Of a stretch of DNA of 64,000 nt, positions 56,586 through 64,000 are shown piece after piece. Origin of the DNA: Cubamyces lactineus (Eukaryota > Basidiomycota > Agaricomycetes > Polyporales > Polyporaceae). Position 1 is the stretch's first letter. Each line of letters begins with the position of its first letter. The notes beneath the pieces are model-generated. The model was not told the origin of the DNA and did no database searches. It worked only from the letters and a program-made list of their open reading frames with translations. The stretch is taken from the NCBI GenBank assembly GCA_022376465.1, contig JACDTU010000006.1, forward strand, positions 496,001-560,000, read 5' to 3'. A program made the position numbers and the translations under genes.

Positions 56586-57817
56586 GCATTGCACAGAATT
56601 TGCACGCCGTCTGGAAGGAGCCGTGTTGCTGTACATGGCCTCAAGTGCGTCGACGTGGGAACGCGTCATGGGGCTTGGGGGTGGTGATGCCGGGGCCGGT
56701 CGTCTTGCGGACTTGTACATACCGATTGGACATTGTTACGTATGTTTATTGCCGGTTCCTGCGCCCCGCGATCCCGTACCTATTATCAGATCCTTGCGAT
56801 ACGCCGTCGGAACGCACTTGTTCGGGTCCTCGGGTCGATCACGGGTGCTCTTCTCGAGATTCTTGCCACGGCAGGTCCGAGAGTGTCGGTCGGCGTCGGC
56901 GTCGGCTAGCAGGAAGAGGCGGATGTGCGTTTGTGTCAGAAGGTGGAGGATACTTCCAAGATCGGATGTAAACTATACTAGATATGTTATGTTTGAACCA
57001 TGATGCGTGGAATTGCGGGGGACGGAAATGACGCTGCTTCTCCCAGTGTGCTCTCTCGGTCGTGCTGAGGGCCTTCCAGGCCTCGTCGCTTGTACCGGTT
57101 CATCTGCCACTTGGAATCCTTCGCGGAGCTGGCTGCGAGATCGCAGACATCGCGCATGATAGTCTATCGGGACAAATGTGGTGCAGTAGCGTTGGAAAAA
57201 AACGAGTCGTGGCCTGAGCGGGAGTTCGACGAGGCGTTGGAAAGCGAACCAAGACTCGTAGTAAGCGCCATACTAGCTGCGCGCTACAGTGGGCTCGTAC
57301 GATCCCACGATAAACGTAACTTGATCTGTACATGCTCGTCAGCGTTCCGTACATGCCTGTGGATGCAACTTCGACAAGGGCTTGGTTGACCGTCTGATAA
57401 GATATGGAGTGAGGGTAAGCTGCACAGATAAGAAGTGGCGGCGCGTCGACTCTGAGGACGCTAAGGAACAGCTGACCTTGCACGTTTGAACGATGGATGT
57501 CGATGAACGTTGAGCGGAGGCTGTGGTCAGCTGCTGCAGCTTAAACCATGTAATGATATCGTCACGTCGACGTGCTCCGAGTTCTCTGCTGAGCTTACCT
57601 TTGAAGTTCCGATTTGAGCTAACCGAAATAGATAGCTCTATTTCGTCAGCCGATGCTTTGAGGCCGCGAGGGAATCGGTCAATTCTCGAAAGCCGCTGTA
57701 ACGCCTACCGCAACTTCGAAGACGATGGCAGCCTTTATGTAGTCAGCATGCTCCGGCTCGCGTGGTACGGTGCAACTCACGATCACAAAAGGGGCCATTT
57801 GCCGCTGCTTCGGTCTG

Positions 57818-57837
57818 TTGAGTTGAGTTGAGTTGAG
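57818..57837. repeat. Pentanucleotide run (TTGAG)4
   Basis: Four tandem TTGAG units in non-coding DNA; simple repeat. Confidence 0.65.
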
Positions 57838-58465
57838 AGTTCCGTCATTCTGACATTCATGAAAAGCGCAAATACACGACGCGATCGATTCCACGCGGGC
57901 AAGCGTCGACCGCAGGTACGAACACGCTGACCTCGCACCTACCTTGTCCACCTTCCACGAGGGTCGCAACTCGCGCAAAGAAGCCCGCGAGCTTGCTCGC
58001 TCTTCGAGACAGACGGCTTCGATGCGCCGCAAAGGTGTGATGATGAGCTCCCATCGCGCATGTACGTACCGTTCCAAGCTCCCTGCTGAGTCACTTCATT
58101 GCCTGAGCAATATCCGAACACTCGCTGATTGCTGAAGGAGCGAAGTGCACAAAGCCACTGTAAATGCAGGATGCTGAGTCAGAGTTGAGTGCTTTCGAGC
58201 CTTCGTACTGCACGAAACACTAACCTTGTGCGCCGCAGGCGCCCTGGAAGGCCTAGGTATAGCCACGTCCCCGACAGCGCTAGCGCATCCAGTGGCTTAG
58301 CTTATGACTGGGCATGATCCGCACATCGACCCTCCTCGTTGACCGGTGCAGTGCACGAACGTTGAGTATGACCCCTTTCGAGTCATGCAAGAGAGGTAAA
58401 GAGACAACCGCGGAGAGCCGCAGGATGAGCAGCGCCCGCGAACGTGCAAAGTGTGAGATAAAGTG

Positions 58466-58850
58466 CTACCTCCTACGTCCATTCTTACGTATCTGGAATC
58501 TGGAACAGGCGTTATCGGGCACGCTGAGCCGCGCGAACCCTCTGCCAGTGCTCGAGAGTTCAATACTGCTGAGAGTGCACTGAATAGAGCTCAGACGCTC
58601 CCGAACAGGTCTTCGCGGGGGCGCGTTTGACAGCTCGCGTCCCCGTTCTGGCGTTGCGGAGGGGGGCGGCGTGGAGGAAGAGGAAGGAGTGGGGTCTGGC
58701 AACGCCTCTGCCAAATCCTCTAAGCGCGCGTACCAGCGTCTATTCCTTTCGCGTAGACGGAGCTCTAAGATCAAGAGAGATAAGCCGGATTGGGATGTCG
58801 CTTGAGTTGCAACATCAGAGTCGGCCTGGAACACCAGATCCTTCCGGAGA
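58466..58850 (-). other. Possible exon of unknown gene
   Basis: Open frame reading LSLLILELRLRERNRRWYARL and EDLAEALPDPTPSSSSTPPP. It resembles a short helix plus a Pro/Ser linker, and a usable acceptor (ccggaag) lies at its upstream end. No family was recognised and no partner exon was convincingly joined. Confidence 0.25.
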
Positions 58851-60161
58851 TGAGCGCTCGTTGGCCGTCAATGGCTCAGTTACGGCGACGCGTCTGTGGC
58901 TGAGCGTAAGACTAGGAAAGTATGCAAGTTTTTGCAGCCTCCACTGACGCGTTCTGGCACGAAATTTCGAACGCAAAGCGTGTCTTTCTACAGGAAATGC
59001 ATAATGGTTGGGGTACATTTTCGATATCTTGTCATCATTGATGTTATCAAGTCAGTATAGGCAGGAGTAGGACATTTTTTGAAGTTCTAGCCCAGCCAGT
59101 TTGGTTGTAGTATATTCCTATACCCATACATGCACTTATTACGGACTAGGGACGAGCTGAGGATGTTGTATAAAAGGGCGTATGTTGAGGGAGACATGCT
59201 TATCTAATACGGCGCTTGATGGCATTTCAGACGTTAGATGCCATAGCTCGGGCTGGTGACACATAGACGCCCACGACTCACGCGAATGGAGCGAGCTTCA
59301 GAGCTGAGAGTTGTGCAACGCACTCCTCCGGGAGGAGGAACGTTAAGTCAAGCGAGTAGACAACCTCGTAGGAAGTCCTGTCAGGCGCTGGAATGCAGAC
59401 GAAATCCTCACACAGGCAGACATGCTGGGCGCGATACAATAGGCTCCAAGGAAAAGGTGGGCGCGACTTGCGTCTGTGCGAAGGTTGCGGTGTAGAGGCC
59501 TGGATCCCGCTGTTCACACATTCTTGATGTACCGTATATATATGCTGATGTCTATGTCGTGAAATTTATGTCTTGCGAACCCATACAATGCACGGTAAAC
59601 TCCATACACACTTTTGAAGTCCACTCTGCGTTCTGTGTATGCTAAGCGCATTGATCGTATTGAGTGTTCGATCGCGTTCATCGGCGGACAGATCTCGCAT
59701 AGATAACCAAGAATACTTGCATCAATTCGTGCTACGGCGCCTACATTATCTCTGTCCATCGGGCACCTCGGACATCCTTAGACGCTGGTACGTTTTTGTT
59801 GGCCCAATTGCCAGACCCCAGAAGGAGGAGGGAGAAAGAATTGCCGACGATCCTCCGCTGGGACGGAGGCGGGCGCGTTGATCTGAGATTTGTCAGACAA
59901 AGACGTAAAGGGCAAATTCCTCGAGGCTCTTCACCGTGCCGCCGCAAGGATAAGGCCCTGGAAGAAACAACGATTGGCTGGCGGATGCTGACGAACCGTT
60001 CCAGACCATTCGCCCGTCTCATTTGGCATCACAAGCGAGGCGAAAATACGCCCTGCAGCCGCGATAAGTCATCGTTTATCGCACTCCGACGACCCGCGCG
60101 CCGGAAAATGACACAGCTTTGTAGCTTTTCCCCCTTCCCTTGCCCAGACGCGCACCTGGGG

Positions 60162-60168
60162 TATAAAG
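60162..60168 (+). promoter_or_regulatory. TATA box upstream of the MFS gene
   Basis: TATAAAG ~240 bp before the ATG at 60409, with a long C/T-rich leader in between. The leader is unusually long for this window, which may mean an unseen 5' intron. Confidence 0.45.
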
Positions 60169-60408
60169 ATGTCTGTGCCCGCCCAGGCCGCCCTTTCTGC
60201 AGTTTCGGTGCACGACTTCGCTCACGACACGACTTTCTTTCACGACACGACAAAACCCCTCCTCCTCAGCCACCTAGAGGCTTGAGCTTGAGCCGTCTCT
60301 TGCGCCCCCCATTCCCTCGTCCGAGGTCGAATTTCAGTCTGTCGATACCCGTTTCGGTTCAGTCCCCTAGCCCATCCTACAGACTAGACACGCGCCCCCA
60401 CAAAAGAC

Positions 60409-62555
60409 ATGCTCCCTCCACCCAGCTCGAAGCCGGCTGCGTCCACCGCGCTGTCGCCCGCGCAAACGCTCGTCGACGGCCGCGTCCCGCAGAAGTACTC
60501 GCCCGTGCGGCGGTACGTGCTGCTCCTCATCTTCTGCCTCGCGCAGTTCCTCGATGCGTTCAACAACTCGGCGCTGTTCTCCGCCATCCCGTCCCTCGTG
60601 ATCGCGTTGGACATGTCTGAGGCCGAGTCGACGTGGATCATCAGCGCGTTCCAGCTCACGTTCGCGTCGTTCCTCTTGATTGTGAGTGTTACTGGCATAG
60701 TCGCGTCGTGAGTATCGTTCGCTCAACGAGAGGTGGCGTGTGCTTTAGAGCGGGCGTATCAGCGACGTGTATAACCCAAGTGAGTGCCCACGAGACCTCC
60801 GAGCGGTCGGACCGTAAGTTAACGGCATACCCCAGAATTTGCCTTTATCGGAGGCGTCTCCGTGCTCGGTATTCTTTCCGTCGGAGCGGGATTCGTAACG
60901 AGCAAGATTCCGCTCATCGTCCTGCGTGCGCTCAGTGGTATTGGTATGTCACCTGTTCTGTTGCTGTCCGTCCTGCAGTGGGTTCGCTGACCGGACCGGC
61001 CATCTTGTTTAGCCGCGTCTATGACAATCCCTTCTGCATTGACGCTACTTGTCAACGTCTTCACAGAGCCAGTTGAGCAAGCGCGCGCCATTGGTGTTTT
61101 CGGTGGCTGCGGTGCTGTCGGCAATGGTGAGCTGCAGCCTTCACGGGAAGCAAACAGAGCGTACACTGACCCTTTTCACTCAGTGCTCGGTCTGATCATT
61201 GGCGCGATCTTCGTCCAGTACGCATCGTGGCCCTGGGTGTTCTGGTTCGTTGCGCTCGTCGCGCTCCCGATCTCCGCCATCTGTATTCTCCTCATTCCGG
61301 CACAAGAGCCGCGCTTGGAAGACCTCTCTGGCCGGAAGGAGGCGCGCTGGAAGAGTTTGGATCTTGGTGGTGTGTCGATTCTGACTGGTAAGTCTCATTC
61401 ATCATGTCTCAGTGCCCGTCCTGTGTGGATACTGACGGGGCCGCATGCCAGCTGCGTTGATCCTGTTCATCTTTGCCATCACGTCTGGCACGACATCGGG
61501 GTGGGGATCTCCGAGCGTCATCGCGCCGCTCGTCATCTCCGTCCTCATGGTCGTTGGCTTCTTCTATTACGAGACGACGCTGCCGGTCGACAAGGCCGCC
61601 ATCCCGCCGCGGACCTGGTTCCTCCCGAACTTCTCCGTCCTGTTCGGCACCGCGCTCCTGCCGTACTTCTGGTGGGTGACGGTATTCACGATTTACACGA
61701 CGCTCTGGCAGGACATCTGGCGCTGGACCGTCATCTCGACGGCCGTCCACATGTGAGTGCAGTTATGTTTCCCAACTCGATGCGGTGTAACTCAAATGAA
61801 ATGGCCCGCAGGATCCCTATTGGAGTGCTCGCGTTCGCCATGAGCTTCACGGGCTCGCTCGCGCGCGTCATTAATCCCAAATGGATCATCCTCTTCGCCG
61901 AGGGGATGTGCATCGTTGCCACCGTGCTCCTTGCGTTTGCGGACCGCCCAGAGCGCTATTGGTCATTCATCTTCCCAGCGTTCGTGCTTGGCTCCGCGGG
62001 CGCGATGCTCACCTACACACATACAAAGTGAGTACCGTGCTATCCTTTTGCGGGAGACATGTTGTTGAACGCACACCCACCATGTGTAGCATTGCCATCT
62101 TCCGCACGAGCCCTGCCTCGATGGCCGGCACTGTCGGCGCGATTTTCAACGGAGCGCTTCAGCTCGGTTCCGCCGTCGGAATCTCGGCGGTCGGTTCCAT
62201 CGAGTCCAGCGTCGAGGCGACGCATGGCGGCTCGCACTCGTATGCTGGGCGCGCGGCGTCGTTCTGGTTCCTGCTCGCGATCGTCTGCGTCGAGTTCATC
62301 TCGATGCTCGTGTTCTACCGCCGCAGCAAGGAGGGCCTCGCGCAGGAGCTCGACGCCGCGGACATGAAGGAGAAGGTGCTCGAGGAGTGTGGGGAGGAGA
62401 AGGTCGTCGCTGGTAAGCAGAGCATGGAGATGCGTGAGGGCGAGGAGGGCGTGCGGAGAGCGTCGATCGACATCACGCAGGAGTTTGAGCGCGAGGAGCA
62501 GACGACCGTCCGCGAGAGAGCGGTGAACGCGGTTAATGGTGATCTGAACGTTTAG
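60409..62555 (+). CDS. MFS transporter, DHA2-like drug/efflux type
   Basis: About eight exons, plus strand, start MLPPPSSKPAASTALSP. First helix YVLLLIFCLAQFLDAFNNSALF; after the first intron, LISGRISDVYNPEFAFIGG gives the loop 2-3 motif (G-R-x-S-D). Then VTSKIPLIVLRALSGI, AASMTIPSALTLLVNVF, VLGLIIGAIFVQYASWPWVFWF (the conserved WR-like WVFWF end), a loop of ARWKSLDLGG, and further helices (LFGTALLPYFWWVTVF, IPIGVLAFAMSFTGSLA, FRTSPASMAGTVGAIFNGALQLG). The C-terminal ~95 residues are cytosolic and Glu-rich. The helix count and the GWGSP motif suggest the 14-helix DHA2 group, plasma-membrane efflux of small molecules by proton antiport. No biosynthetic cluster adjoins it, so substrate is open. 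Confidence 0.87.
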
Positions 62556-63140
62556 AGGGCTTCTTTCTTTTTTTCCTTGGTTCGTCGTCGTCACGTTTGC
62601 TTTTGGGACTCGTTTCGCGCATTTTTGCTTTCTCTGGTCGTTACAAGTTCGCAACGTTTGGGTACATAATTTAGACTGCGCATAGAGTTAGACTGCATTG
62701 TACGTTACGCATGTATCCATAGTTTCCCTTCTTACATGCAATACACGACAGCTTGCATCCGATCGGAATTGGATAGATGGGTGGTCGTAAGTGCTAAAGC
62801 CTGGATACGAAATCGACTAGTGCAGCTAGTTAAAATAGCTGTCTTGATACTTGAGCACCGTAAAAGTATGATACACTGGGGGTCTATGGACCCACCGCTG
62901 TAGACTACAGGTAGAAGTACTGTAGCAACGTTGGGAGATACTGACCGGCTGACTCTGTGCCTGAAGCGCCTATAGTCGCAAATAGAACGCAAGTGGAGCG
63001 AACCCGTGGATCAACAGTGGACAAACTCGCTGCGCCCACAGCGTTCTCCAACTGCGCCTGGAGATGACAGGAGTCGGCTACGTCATTGTACCTCGACCGG
63101 AGCTAGCCAGACGCAGCACCGGAGCCAGTTCTGGAGGCGC
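62556..63140. other. Intergenic between MFS and small peptide gene
   Basis: About 585 bp; begins with T-rich 3' flank of the MFS gene (tttcttttttt). No gene seen. Confidence 0.4.
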
Positions 63141-63147
63141 ATATAAG
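63141..63147 (+). promoter_or_regulatory. TATA box of small hydrophobic peptide gene
   Basis: ATATAAG about 140 bp upstream of the ATG at 63286. Confidence 0.55.
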
Positions 63148-63285
63148 CGCAGTATCGCACAATGCACTGGTCCACCAAGTGCAAAGAATACCCCCTTCTC
63201 TCATCTCACGATCCTGCATTGTTGTATACTATGGGGTACGCGGTCAAACATTCAAGCCTTCGCATCTCGACATGCACTGACGTTG

Positions 63286-63668
63286 ATGAAACTTGACAGA
63301 ATCATCATATCTTGTATAGTAGGTACGCGCTGTGGTGTTCATAGGCAAACCCGAAGAATGGCCAACTGACGAATGATTGGACAGGCGTGTTCGCGTGCAT
63401 CGCGGATGCGATTATGGCTGTTGTTGGAGCAGTCGTAGGATGCTTGGAGTGCGTCTTCGTAGGTGAGCAAGACGTCCAAACGAGGGCTATGCCTATTTGG
63501 AGGCTGACGCTTGTTGGCAGCCATCTTCGACGCTGTGGCTGGCCTGATTGCATGCTTGACTTGTGGCTTATGCTGCGCGTAAGTTGCTCTTCGACGTAAA
63601 GTTTCTCGCGGATGTTGACATTGGCACAGAGCTGTGGTATGAGCAGGGGCTCCGGGACAAACTACTAG
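63286..63668 (+). CDS. Small Cys-rich hydrophobic peptide
   Basis: Four tiny exons: 63286-63322, 63385-63462, 63521-63578 and 63632-63668; 69 aa. Assembled by frame continuity. The protein is almost all Ala/Val/Ile/Gly/Cys: VGVFACIADAIMAVVGAVVG, CLECVFVAIFDAVAGLIACL, then CGLCCACGMSRGSGTNY. The Cys appear in spaced pairs and the tail is Gly/Ser/Arg. Basidiomycete genomes carry families of such peptides, usually split into several minute exons and rarely annotated; that is my recollection, not a search. The last acceptor could be cacag (ending AVV) or cacagag (ending as given); the second gives the fuller tail. Probably membrane-active or membrane-embedded; function unknown. Confidence 0.65.
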
Positions 63669-64000
63669 ACCTCCCGGAGCCCTCACGATATTGGAACGTC
63701 TCGTAATGAACCTACCTGCTATTGCTTACTCTAGATACCCGGATAATCATATGTATGCACGAGTATGATATGCAGTTCTAAAGCTGCGAAGAACTCGTAA
63801 GAACTACGTGTGGCATGTACAGCTCGTAGCAAGTGCAGAGTATACGATGCCATGAGCCGGGAGATGCGAAAGTGGCAAAGTGCCGCAGTACGACCTTAAG
63901 CGCTGAGTGACGTAATTCGTGCAACTTGAGATCGCCGATCTGCGCATGCTCTGTCGCCATATTTGGCCGGCGAGTACTGTACTGGCAACACTCCTGAGGC
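63669..64000. other. Window edge, no gene seen
   Basis: 332 bp of 3' flank. Nothing recognised. Confidence 0.35.

Larger units (their letters stand above)
56586..60161. other. Gene-poor interval, 3.6 kb
   Basis: No recognised gene. The only protein-like texture is on the minus strand at 58466-58850. The rest is short open frames without motifs. Confidence 0.4.

Noticed and set aside
1..64000. CRISPR arrays, bacterial operons, insertion sequences, LTR pairs, telomere repeats
   Set aside because: None seen. Intron-rich fungal genes throughout; only simple repeats and the P450 tandem duplication were found.

Overview
The window is nuclear DNA from a filamentous basidiomycete, most likely a wood-decay agaricomycete of the Polyporales type. 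The genes carry many short introns (about 45-70 bp) and TATA boxes 70-150 bp upstream of start codons. Several families are typical of or expanded in these fungi: a DUF6533 seven-helix protein, tandem P450s, UstYa/DUF3328 proteins, But2-C proteins, paired small secreted proteins and tiny Cys-rich hydrophobic peptides. The species cannot be named from the sequence. Exon boundaries were worked out by hand from splice signals, reading-frame continuity and recalled family motifs, not by alignment.

Layout. 0.4-8.3 kb: a coiled-coil protein with an NFKBIL1-like tail, a disordered protein of unknown function, and a long single-pass membrane protein. 9.2-19.6 kb: an accessory block with a UstYa-like protein, a divergent But2-C protein, a second UstYa-like protein, two tandemly duplicated P450 genes with their promoters, and a degraded third P450 copy. 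19.6-25 kb: a Rieske-DUF455 fusion, a protein with a ricin-B-like lectin domain, and the SUMO gene. 25-32 kb: coding-looking scraps, a DUF6533 membrane protein and an FAD monooxygenase. 32-38 kb: Atg22, IPC synthase Aur1 and a tafazzin-like acyltransferase. 39.6-43.6 kb: two homologous small secreted proteins flanking a methyltransferase gene. 44.2-51.5 kb: the pyrimidine enzyme Ura2. 51.5-60.4 kb: gene-poor DNA around a SLATT-domain protein. 60.4-64 kb: an MFS transporter and a very small hydrophobic peptide gene.

How genes may work together. The housekeeping genes (SUMO, URA2, AUR1, ATG22, TAZ1) are scattered and independent, though AUR1 and TAZ1 are both membrane-lipid genes sharing a divergent promoter. 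The 9-19 kb block looks like a small, locally duplicated oxidative (secondary metabolism-like) locus with oxidases but no visible core enzyme or precursor peptide. The most unusual single genes are the fused Rieske plus ferritin-like DUF455 protein, the SLATT two-helix protein, and the lectin-like protein with an apparent N-myristoylation signal.
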